NCBI RefSeq assembly: GCF_947623445.1
Contig: NC_135242.1
Coordinates: forward strand, 20,832,001-20,896,000
DNA length: 64,000 nucleotides
Direction of reading: 5' to 3'
Source: Clavelina lepadiformis
Taxonomy: Eukaryota; Chordata; Ascidiacea; Aplousobranchia; Clavelinidae
Shown: piece after piece, positions 46,498-57,784 of the stretch
Layout of the letters: each line of letters opens with the position of its first letter
Numbering within the stretch: the stretch's first letter is position 1
Program-made: the position numbers and the translations under genes
Notes under the pieces: generated by a model
Seen by the model: the letters and a program-made list of their open reading frames with translations, nothing else
The model's database searches: none
Told to the model about the DNA's origin: nothing

Positions 46498-48062
46498 CAA
46501 GCTCACTCATATGGTGGTGGAAAGTCTAATAGTAGTTTGCATTTAAATGTAAATTTTATTTTACTTATTTTATGTTTTTATTATTTTGATACCATATAGA
46601 ATTTTTTTTTTGTTGAAAATGCACTAATCCAACGCTTGCCTCAGAAAGATTTTTCATTGTTTTAATCACTGTGCTTATTTATTTAATAATACTTCTACAA
46701 ATGTTTCCTTCTCCTACATGTGCAAGTATACAGTGGTTGTCGTATGACAACTTTCACAACATATTTGACGAAATAAATTAAACAATAAACGCAGCAAAAA
46801 CTCAAATACTATCATAAAATATGCCCAATGCTTATTATACAAACATATAGTGGATCTATAGAAGCATTGGTCCGCTGTAAACAATAATCGTGACATATGA
46901 AAACAGAACAGATGAACATTTCATAATTAAGTTTGTTTATGACTCTGAAGACCAAATGCATAAAATGCCAGCTGTTGTTTGAACAACGTTGAATAGAAGA
47001 GAGTAATGTGGTCATAAATGTGATGCAATCACGTAGATTTTTTTTTGCCGAAATTGATTTTTTCGGTCACGGTAATGGAAAGTGTTGGGTTTCAAGTTTT
47101 ACCCTCCAGACTTCTTATAAGTCGAGTAATATACTATATAAGTGACCTCACTTGAAACTGGGTTTCCAAAAATCCACTTTTGAACGATTTCTGATGATAA
47201 CATTCAAAGTTTGACAATAAAGCTGTTTAAGCATACATTTTTTTGTTAATAAGAACTTTTATTCAATTAGAAAATTACTGTAAGTAGTTTATATTTCTCA
47301 ATATGCTTAGTTTCTGGAGTCGACACGGAACTGAGCATGTAAACACACATTTTTTATGTAATTCAAACGGGATATACGTAACCGGGCAGGCATGTTCATG
47401 AGTGGGAGATCTCCCAAACTGAAGTGAGGAAGTACCTTAAAATCTTGATTAATTTTGGTAGCAGTTTTTAGATTCACATTGCTGCCTCCGTTTGCAAACT
47501 TTTTAGAAAGTTCATTGTAACTGCAAACCTGGATAAGTTATTCAAAATACAAAATCAACTATTTCTTTCGCTCTTTGCAAACTTCCGTTTTTGTAATTTT
47601 TTTTTAATGTGAAGATTCTTTCGGAATAATCTGTTCCAATATTAGGTAAAAGTCAATCTGTAAGTTTATTCAGGAGATTGTTTTTACGGACTCAAAAGTC
47701 TGCTGATTAGTGGAAGATCATGGTAATAACGGTGGTGGTGATTAAGCCGATAAGGCAGATAACACAAGGTCATAAATGTTTATTGCATTCATGCATGATT
47801 GTTATTAACATCACAAAATATATCTCACGTACTTCAACACTTACGGTTTACAGCTATAGTTAAAGTTCAACTTGGAAACAATCTATCTAACGAAAGTTTA
47901 TTAATGAATGACTTTATCTATACCAACAAGAATCAATGTTTAACGCTATTCTGTGATATTAATGAAATTAGAAACCTCTGTTCATTTCATATCTCTGTGC
48001 TGTAGAATTATTTTTCTTTTGCTAAGCTCATTCGTCATAGGTTACTAATAAGAATCACGATA
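46498..48062. other. Spacer between DUF3605 copies (left part)
   Basis: AT-rich; short ORFs only. I found no gene, RNA or repeat with clear ends before the MITE at 48071. Confidence 0.5.
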
Positions 48063-48070
48063 CCATAAGT

Positions 48071-48493
48071 CAGGGGTGTCCAACCCGTGGCCCTCGTGAA
48101 AGTTCTGAGTGGCCCGCGCGGTATTTTTCGAAATGACTAATATTATCAACTGAATCGTCTACGTAATTTATGGCGAACTTACATTCCGAGAAATTGGCAT
48201 TTATTGTTTGCTTTCTTTGTCTATTGCTCTATACTATAGAGCAATGGATAGTATAGATAATAGAGATTATAAGTTAGATAATTAATAGAGCAATAGATAG
48301 ATAATATACTATAGTCTCTAGTGCAGGGGTGCACTACTGTTCAAGTTAATTTTATTGCTTCACAATTTATTTCTAAGATTAGAATTTTGGTGTGAGGGTT
48401 TTAATTAGAAATTAGCAGTAAACACTCAAGTGGCCCGCACAATCATTCGTAAATCGCATGTGGCCCTTGGGCCAAAAAGGTTGGACACCCCTG
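48071..48493. mobile_element. hAT-type MITE, 423 bp, with 8-bp target duplication
   Basis: The ends are CAGGGGTGTCCAACC and GGTTGGACACCCCTG, a perfect 15-bp inverted repeat. Flanking duplications CCATAAGT lie at 48063-48070 and 48494-48501. The subterminal parts contain GTGGCCC and GGCCCGC, as in the 42276 element. The middle (48230-48315) is an imperfect array of CTATAGAGCAATGGATAGTATAG-like words able to pair with itself. No transposase. Confidence 0.92.
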
Positions 48494-48501
48494 CCATAAG
48501 T

Positions 48502-50307
48502 AAACGATTGCCTTTGGTCTGTTTTGCTAATTATGCGAATTTCAATAAACATCAAAGTATCGCAAGTCGTAGCAAAGTGTTATAGATTATAGAAATGTCA
48601 ATTTCAGTCAATAAGCCTGCACATCTTTACTTTGTCAATAGATTTCAGTTTTCAATTATATTTGAGGATTAGCGACTATAATATGGCAGCTAATGCCTAC
48701 AATATACTTTAACTAACGGCTAAATTCCAAACTCTAGCTTAGTCTAGCACATGTATACATATATGTACACAACTACACACAGCAATGTTCTGTGCGTTAC
48801 CAACGTGATGGCATCTATTTTGAGTCGTGTTTTCTGCTTGACTGTCGACAAAAGCAAGTTTTGACAAAGCAAGGTACAAATATGCTGGCACATGTAAACA
48901 TTGTTGCAGTGAGCATGATATGCAATTGCTGAAAACTGAGTGTTTACGAACGATCTTTCATCAGCAAAATCTGACAAATCAACAAAGTTTTATTACACTT
49001 AATGTTAACAAATTGCCTGAAGAAGGCATTATTTGTAAACTCAACATTTATTTGTCCTTGTTTTAAGATGTGCCGGCGTAGTAACGACAACAAACATCTT
49101 ATGAGGTTATTAATTTCCTTGTCATTATTGGAAAGCACATATTAGTGGAGTATCTTCTTTTTGATACTTTTTGTAATTGAAATCGTTGCTCAAAATGTAG
49201 GCTTTTCCTATTCGTCAGTTACACTCTCTTAAAAATTTAGGGAAGACTTAATATTAATACTAAACACGTACGGAAAGATCTATTTGTTGTAAGCTGTATC
49301 ATAAGAGTTTCAGAATCGTTTGATATTTCCTTATACTTATACAACGTAAGTACTAAAACTTTGATTTGTAGGTAATATGCTATTAGCATATTGTTGTTAA
49401 ATTTCTATGTCTATGTACATCACCCAGCACAATGTAAAAAATTTATGGGGTTAGTAAAAAGCATAAACTATATTTAGTACATGTTTAAACCTAATTGATA
49501 TCTTGGGCGGTTTTCCTACCATAAACAGCTAACAGTACGTTTCATGTTAAATTTCGAATTGGTTTTGCAGTAGGTTGTAAGAACCATGCAATACGGGCGC
49601 TGTTGTGAGTACTTTGCAAATTCTTTGATAGAAGCATTTAATTTCGATGATAAGACAAAACGTGCCGCACTGAGCAGTGGTACATGAGCAGAAACAAACA
49701 CAACGAAACACGAAGCAGTTACGTAACAACTAAGAATTTGATAGAAACGACTATAGCTAATGCACAAACACATCGCAGGAAATGCGTATTGGAGATGCAA
49801 AATTTAAAATAAAAACAGTGTTAAAAACGTTAATTTAAACATCACGCCAACGATGAATACTCTGACGTACTTTACAAGCAACATAGCACATCATAAGAGT
49901 CCTACATCTTTTACAAACCATAGTAAAATGTTTTGCAGTATGTGAAACAATAAGTATTTTCATTGGGATCATCTTGATTATAAGGTAATGTATAGAGTCT
50001 ATAGACATACCAATTGAGACATTGATGTGGCGTGCAAGAGAATTTTATTTATAGGATCGTATGTTACTTAGCCAACAGTAAGCCTGATATTTATTTACAG
50101 TGCAACGTTGAGAAAGAAATTTGAAAGAACGAATTAGTAGGTTCACCAATCATTTCTGAATTCGTGATTGTGATCTTGGGATCAAAGATGTTTGTTAACT
50201 TTGAAAGAGAGAGATAAGTTATAGCAACGCCAAACGCTTACAGGCCTACATAACCAACGCTAATATGACAGTTTCTGACAAAGTTTTCACAGAATCTGGT
50301 CTACAAA
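48502..50307. other. Spacer between DUF3605 copies (right part)
   Basis: AT-rich with short ORFs; nothing recognisable. The promoter and possibly a first exon of copy B would be near the right end. Confidence 0.45.
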
Positions 50308-51207
50308 TTGTTTTATTATGCTATGTTATATGGAATAACTTTTACACTAATTTTGTTCTTTCACTGCTTGCAACTGGTTGGTGATATTCCTTTTTGTCAC
50401 AATCTTCGCCAAACAGCTGCAATTGCTGGTAAAGAAAGAATTTACAGGGATGCCTACGGCAGCTATGTAGCTGAATCGCCATTTTCGTGGCAAGAAGCTA
50501 AACAAAAACTTGTAACCAAAAGTGCGCAGTTTGGAAGGTATACTGTTGGTTTAATTTTCGTTTAATGCTTAAACTTATAAGTTTTTTTAACAAAGTACGT
50601 TATATAAGACGTAAGTTTACGTTAATTAAAAAGAAACACTTTATTGAATCTATAGAACAGTTGAAGGCCTAAAAGTTTATAGGAGATATATGAATGGAAT
50701 AAAAAAAGAATGGAAATCAATTGACAGCTATTGCAAACATCGCTACTTAAAATATCCATATTCCATCCAAACTGAAAATGGAAAAATGATAAAATACGTC
50801 AAAGATGATGCAATTTCCCCGGGTAACTTGTATTGTTAAAAGTTTAACCATTAAACACAAATATCTATACATAGATGCCTTGAAGTATATGGTATCGTTT
50901 GCTGTTTCTAGTAAAATCTGGCATGGTTTTGAAAAGGAATAATTATCCATACCACCTTTCCCCGGGCATCGGTCATTACGTAGTATGGTCCGTTCGAAAC
51001 CAATCCATGGCAACCTATCAAAAATTTGTTAACGAAAGATTTCCTAGCAACGCATATGACGTCATAGTATTTGAAAACATGGAAGAAAGCAAATCGGTCA
51101 AGTCTGTGGTTCATGTCCATGCTTTTGTTCGCACTAAAAAGCTAAATCTATGTTCGCTTAGAACGCATTTGGTTTCAAGGAACTATTATTATTTTTTACT
51201 ATTATAA
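50308..51207 (+). CDS. DUF3605 family protein, copy B
   Basis: Paralogue of the gene at 45378, same strand, 3.8 kb downstream. Exons: about 50308-50537, 50656-50822, 50912-51207. The second exon has exactly the same length (167 nt) and phase as in copy A. Signatures: YRDAYGSYVAESPFSW, KEWKSIDSYCKHRYLKYPY, NNYPYHLSPGIGHYVVWSVR, VNERFPSNAYDVIVFEN, VKSVVHVHAFVR. The C-terminus differs from copy A, ending in a Tyr/Phe/Leu-rich tail. Intron 1 uses GTATAC where copy A uses GCAAGT. The N-terminal ORF starting at 50308 begins with a hydrophobic stretch (ITFTLILFFHC); this may be a real membrane anchor, or intron read as ORF if a splice acceptor precedes the conserved part. The start is therefore uncertain. 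Function unknown. Confidence 0.78.
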
Positions 51208-54200
51208 ATTTGTATATTTATTATGAATTTTAGGAAGTAAATTATCTACTTATGTTTGTTGTTGGCAAATTTTTGGCATCATTTTTGAAGTGAAAGAGAA
51301 AATATTGCAAAACCGACTGCAACTAATGTACAAGTGCCAGTTGCAATTTTTTTACAAAGTTAGTTTAAAGTCACCGCACGGGAGCGATAAAGATCACCTC
51401 TTGTTGCGTTTTTTGTTGGCGATAAAATTGAAGCGTCACTAATTTTGTTCAATAGTATATCGAAATATTTTAAGACTGTAGCCGCTCCATTTGCTGTAAA
51501 TAAATAAATATAATTTAATCAAACAAATTGCACTTTTCGATATTGTGAAGAAAATAAATACCTTATATTTCTTATGATATGATAATATGATATCTATTAC
51601 GATAATAATAGAAACTTGCGATGTTTTTTTTGTAATTGAAATTTTAAGAGAACTTGTCAAAACGATTCCTTTCTGCAAACTAAAGTGAAATGTATAATGG
51701 GAAGAAAAAAATTGTTTTGCAAAGTTATAAAGAATACGAGTCTCTTTTATTTTAAACCGTATTGTTATACCAAACCATTAAAACCAATTCTACAAATATA
51801 TATATAAATAAAAGTTAGTACAAAGCAAGCACTTCGTCAAACACAGATTGTATTAAATGTCAACAACTACTTGATCAACATATCAGAGAGAAAATTTCAA
51901 TCGTTATTGATCGTTGTGTATGCCACCCACAGACTCGGTTTAATGACACGCTTAATACCAAAGTGGTATTTAAACTGTACTTTGTTTAACCTTACTAGTT
52001 TAAGAGACCTGAAAGCCATAATTAGTGCTTGGGATTTCGTTCCAAAGTTAGGTCAAAACTGTCTAAAAGTAATAAATATTTTTTTAGGCTAAATTCGGGT
52101 CATGTTGCGCGTAAATCCCGTAGTTATTGTAAAGCCTATATTCGTATAGCTAATGGTACAACCTCAAGAAAGCGGAATAAAGCATGCTAAGGTCTTCAAA
52201 TCCGGTAAAATTAGACAAGAAAAATTTTAATGCGATTTGCCGCTTTGCAACTTTTCATTGGTATGACATAATTAATCTTGCCTGGGCACCTTTGTAGTGT
52301 CAAACAAATCAAGAATTAACGCGGACCCAGCCTTTGTAGTAAACATACCAAGTGCTGTTAACAAGGTAGTTACAGCGATTAAAGAGATTGATCTGTGTTT
52401 ACATGAACACTTGAAGTTTGAAGCTTTATCCGGTCCTTACCAAGCAAAGTGGTTCATTGACTATAAACACTGAATTAAATCATCGGATTGATTACACATT
52501 TGACTGGCAAAGAGAAGTGGGTTATGACCGTAGCTCCGTAAACTAACATGACAATTGTGTCAACGTTAACAAAACAGAAGAATGGTAGCATAACGTTAGC
52601 ATTTAGAAGAATAAAATAAACTGCTGTGTGAAAGCAAGGAGATAATCGTATGTATAAGTAGCCCAACAACCGTTTTAAACTGTACAAAAATAGAAAATAT
52701 TTCCTGAAATGATTACAGCAAACTTACCTCCTTATTCAGTAAGAACACTTTTAAATACATTTTTTGTCATTAAAAATTCTCGAATGTACTTTTAGTAAAT
52801 GAGAATAGTTTCAATCTGAAAAGCGTACTAAATATTTACCAAACAACTTGAAATCGTGCAAATTGTCATAGGCCTAAATTCAGTCACGATTACCATCTAG
52901 AAAGAATGTACCAGTCAGTCTCTGCTTGTGCCGCATGTCTCATATCCAGATTTACTATATTGTAATCTGATTAGAATTTTGAATTAAATCTTCTACTGGC
53001 GTCTGTGTGACTCGACGCCGACCGCCACCGATGAATGTAGTCGTGCTTGTGTTCGTTTTCTTCTAAACTTGCTTTGCATTGTAAATATCATTCAACCCAT
53101 GTAAGTTGAAACGACACTTTACTTTGGAAGACTCTTAATAAAAGTTTTTGCGGTGTATTTTTTTTCACTAAGCCAGTTTTATTTAACTGGTTATAGTGTA
53201 CACTAAAGTTTGTACCGGTTCATTTATTTGGGTAGGCTATAGTCTATACACGACTCCAAAACGATACATGGGTGGAGCCTTCGCTGTACAGACTCTGGTT
53301 TTATTTGGAATAAGCGTTTTCTAAAAGATCCATGGATGTGTAAAATTTCGTACACTAATAGCTAGGCGCTTTCGCTCACCTGAGGTTTAGTCTTCTTGTT
53401 TTCTAAGCATTAACACGCCTTCTGGTGCTTTGCACCAGACATCTTGAAGATAATTACTGGCGAACTATAATACGTACAGTACTGCGCCGAATTTTCTATT
53501 AAGAATTTTACGTAATATGACGTCACAATATGTTAGGACGTACGACATGTTGCAAAAGTAGCGAATTTTCTAGAGATGCATTGTTAGCTTATGCATCCTA
53601 CTGTGACCGCAACAATAAAAAATTGTAGGTGTTAGAATTTAAAACAGGGTGGCTTTTAGTAATTTGCAAAGCATTTATTAGTTTGAGTAAGAGTGTTACC
53701 AAATATTCTGATTTTTATTACATTCTGTAGTTAAACACAGTTCAGCCGCCAGTAGCTATAAGTAAATACATTTAGTTTACTTTTTGTGCCTTAATAAAAA
53801 ATACAGTGATTGGCAAGGTACACAAAGTTTTCTAAAAATCTTCAATGGGTGCATCAGGACAAAAAAGGTCAAAGAGCGTTGCACCAAGCGACGCTTGTTT
53901 TTTTAAATGTGACAGCCCATTTTACTGCCGTGGCACAGATGACACCTCTTTTATTTTCGATGTGGGATAGGTCAAAAGTCATCATGTCATAAGCGGTTTG
54001 CTGAAAACTCATGCCCACATTACCGCACCAACTATTGAGTGATGACAGAGAAATTTTCTGCCAGATATCATACCAGGATTTTTGGGCTACGATTGAGCAA
54101 GCGGGATGGTAAAGCCCGTTTCTTGCAAGCCTTTCGATTAATCTATGTCGACCCTGAATATCAAATAGCAGTGGAAAAGGCTAAGATAAGAAAAACGCAA

Positions 54201-57200
54201 TCCTTGTTTCACCATGTCAATCAAGCCGGAAAAGGTTTGCGCAAAATTCCAGCCGGGCTGTGGAATTAGAATAATGAACATTTTACTTGCCCTCTTACGA
54301 AAGCCAAAGTGATAAAGGCCTGCTGTTATTCTGGCAATATGTTAAACAGCGGTGCTGGCATATGTCCACGGAAAAAGAAGCTTTTCTCTGACCACTTGTG
54401 AACCTTCTGCCCGAAGCATGACCTCTCCACGAGATCTGTGCAGCACGGTATGACCTATAACTTTCTTATACTGTACTGATAATAACTTTTGTTTCATTAT
54501 GTGTTGTTTACCTCAACATGACCTAAAAACTGGATTACAATTCGTCGTGTTAAAATTCACCACGCAAGTCATAACAGTTAGTGCTACCTAGAATGTAAAA
54601 CGCTACCTACTGATACCGTAATTTATATCCAAACGCGTGAAACGACGAATTGCATACTTACATGAAAGTGATTTGCCTTGACAAAACGCTGTGGCAAAAT
54701 TTTCTAAACAAAGTTTATAGTTACCTTCAGTTTCAAGTTGCCTATTACAGTGCTTTTCAAGAATGTTTTTGGTTCAGTCATCTCTTTTAGAGCTCATCCA
54801 AATGCATTCAACCCTTTTGGAGTAAAACTATTATGACGATTAAAATTTGAAGGGTTATTGTACCAGCACGGACATACAGTAAAGACATTATGGGCTTTTA
54901 AGCATCACGAAGAATGTACGGAGTGGCTCCCAGGCTTCCATTTCAGACACATCTGCAGTAGTGAGTTCCAATTTTATTCATTCACCCCTTCAGTTTAGTT
55001 CATCGTTTCAAAATTCTTGAATCACCCTGAGGTGAACAGTTCACCTCGTTAAAAAACTTGGCTATTAGACTTTGAGATTTCGTTAGTTAGCTCATCAAGT
55101 ACAACTTAAAACTGTTAAATGTGCTTATGGCAAAACTAATGTGTCGGTGATTCCTCATGCATCCACTATCGTACACTCGCGCTTTTTCTATCCTCTCCAA
55201 ACGTTCGCCGGTTTTCAAAACAGTAAGTTTTAAAACTGACGGTTTTGAAAACCCAGTCCCTATTTACACAGCCAGGCAGGTTTCGCAATTTAATGAACGC
55301 ATTTCGTTAAAATGCCCCATTCATTTTTTCATTACAGTGTTAGCCGTTAAAGCAGCCTCAGCTTACTATAGTTCTGAGTATATGCCAAATATCGCATTGT
55401 TTATATAAAGCACAACGTCACAAAGGAGTAAATTTTAGTTTCAACATTTTAACGCTAAGATGCGTGGGAAGGGAGTAAGAGAATATGTCCGTGCGTTGAG
55501 TTGGAAAGTTTTTGCACCGCCAACTTACTTATGACAAATGCCTGATTTAATGCTCTCTATTTAAACACTTATGTCTATAAACACTTTGGTAGGAAACTTT
55601 GTTATGGAATCTTCAGCATTGCTTAACCTGTTATTACTGACAATTTCGAGCAAAGTTTTAGTTGTAGGGTTTTTGAACCTGTCAAAACTTTCATTTTTCT
55701 TAATTTCCAAAGACCATTTTGTAGTTTGCCGTTTTCACTAACAAAAATTATAAAACCGATAATAGTAATGAAAGTTTTGAACAAAACCATGGAATTTTAA
55801 ACTTGTCACATTTAGCTCACATTAGAATAGCTAAATTGGCAAGTAACATTCTTGATTGAATTTTAGAAGCTACTATATGCGCTTTCTTAAAACTTTGTTT
55901 TTCCTAGAAATTAGAATGGATTACTTTGTGGAAGATAGGAAACGCAGTGCTTAAGTTTTTCGCGTGAGATCCTGTGGTATTTTAAACTTTTGATCGTTTA
56001 TTTTTTGCTGCCTTAATTAATACAATTAATGGGTTTATTGCTTGATAAATTGCTTTGGCTAACTTTTAACATTTGAAAAGAGCTTTCACTACGCGATCGC
56101 GGCTTGGTCAGTTTTTCTCACGAGGTTTTTCGCCAACCTAACGTTACTACAGCTAGTTATCGGGCACATGTCATTTCTGATGACATGAGGTTACAGGGCA
56201 CATGTTATGTGATGACGTGTATTTATCTAAACCGTCATCATGTAAATGTCTTCGTCAGAAAGTCATTTGTCTTGTTAGCGTTTATTCGGTACTGCTCGCA
56301 AAATTCTAGAAGTCTAAATTTAAATGGCGTGGACAACTGGTGGATAGTAAACAGATTTCAACGAGACAATTGGCGACTGTAAATCCGACAAGTAGCGCGT
56401 TATGTTAAAGTAAAGGGCCAAAAACAGCCGCTGTGGAAACTTGTCAAAAGAAGTTAAGAGCATTGTGACATGCAACGCAACTTGCACTTTTTTTGTACTC
56501 ATAAAACTTTAGCAAAACTAGAAAGGTAGCACAGCGTTTATAATTTCGGCTTTTTGACACAAAAATCGTTTAACTATCGGTCATTTCCTTTATGATTTAA
56601 GTAGTTGAAAGTGTTCAACACGTTTTATAAAACCACCATTATGCTATGAGGTGTACTTATGAAGAAATTTTCATCTTTTATTAAATGATGACCAAGGCGC
56701 ACAAGATGAAACAAAAAACAACGACAGCAAGAGACGATATACGCAACAAACAAAATGGACGGAACATAAAACGGACATAAATGCTTTGCGATTTCTCGAG
56801 CAGACTTAAAGTGCATTTTTTATTTTATCGTTAAAGTTTATTATTGCTGTTTAGTGTTACAGAGTTGACATTTCGCGGAATCGCGACATCGCAATAATAA
56901 CCAAGTTGTATCTATCAAAAGGACTGTAAATGTTTAGTGTTTAACTTTAAAGTAAAATATTATTAGAACAATCTCCAATTTTGCTGGTAATATTTTGCGG
57001 ACGTGACGTAATTATTTTCATAACACATGTTCACGTGTGAAATGGGTTTTCGTTTGGGGGATTATTGTTTTGACCTTTTGCAAACGTTTTCAGTTAAACT
57101 CCATCCAAGAGATAAATTTTACCAAAAATTACTACTGAAATGACATTTACTTTGCGTTACAACACAAACAAACAATCAAATTCATAACTTGTTTGAACTT

Positions 57201-57784
57201 TATCTTGAACCATAATACACATTTCTATTGAAAATATCAAGATGAACAAGTTGTTTGCATTACTTTCTTGATATAAGTTTCATGATTATTGATAAAATAC
57301 ATAATAATAGATATTACAGCAAAACATTGAGAAACCAACTGTATTTTGCCAAAGTTATTCATTTTTACAAAATGAACCGAATTTACTGCAAAAGATACAA
57401 ACACCTGGTTGAAAAACAACTAACATAATTTAAGGCGAAACGAAATCAACTAGACAGTGTCTCTCAATGGAATGAGCAACATGTAGCAGCGAAAAATCTG
57501 TGCTATAGGCATAATGCTGACGAAAAGCAGGCGGTTGGATGTGGCTTCAATGTTGACGACGGCAAAAACACAATTTGTTCAAAGTATCATAAAAAAATAA
57601 ACAGCCGCATTATATGCACTTATAGCAACTTCTTCTGGAACTTGCAATCGAATTTCAAATGTATGTGAAGAATATGGTAAAATGTTCTACGTCTTCCCAA
57701 CCCGTTGCTCAACTACCTTTTCCAGTTCTTCCAACGAAGGCCAACAGAACCATTAAATGCAAGAATATCGATTCGTAAGTCAAA
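51208..57784. other. Gene-poor region between DUF3605 and TLX genes
   Basis: 6.6 kb with no gene I can support. Small ORFs at 53810-53992, 54039-54269 and 55157-55408 lack recognisable domains. It includes one TGACGTCA (53518-53525) and AT-rich microsatellite-like sequence at about 51800-51830. The left part holds the 3' side of DUF3605 copy B; the right part holds the 3' UTR of the TLX gene. Confidence 0.45.

Noticed and set aside
48230..48315. AT-rich array that could be read as a CRISPR-like or satellite repeat
   Set aside because: Words are imperfect, without regular spacers, and lie inside a hAT MITE with exact ends.
53810..54269. Two adjacent ORFs (60 and 76 codons) with a slightly protein-like look
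   Set aside because: Not in a common frame, no domain recognised, no splice sites joining them convincingly.
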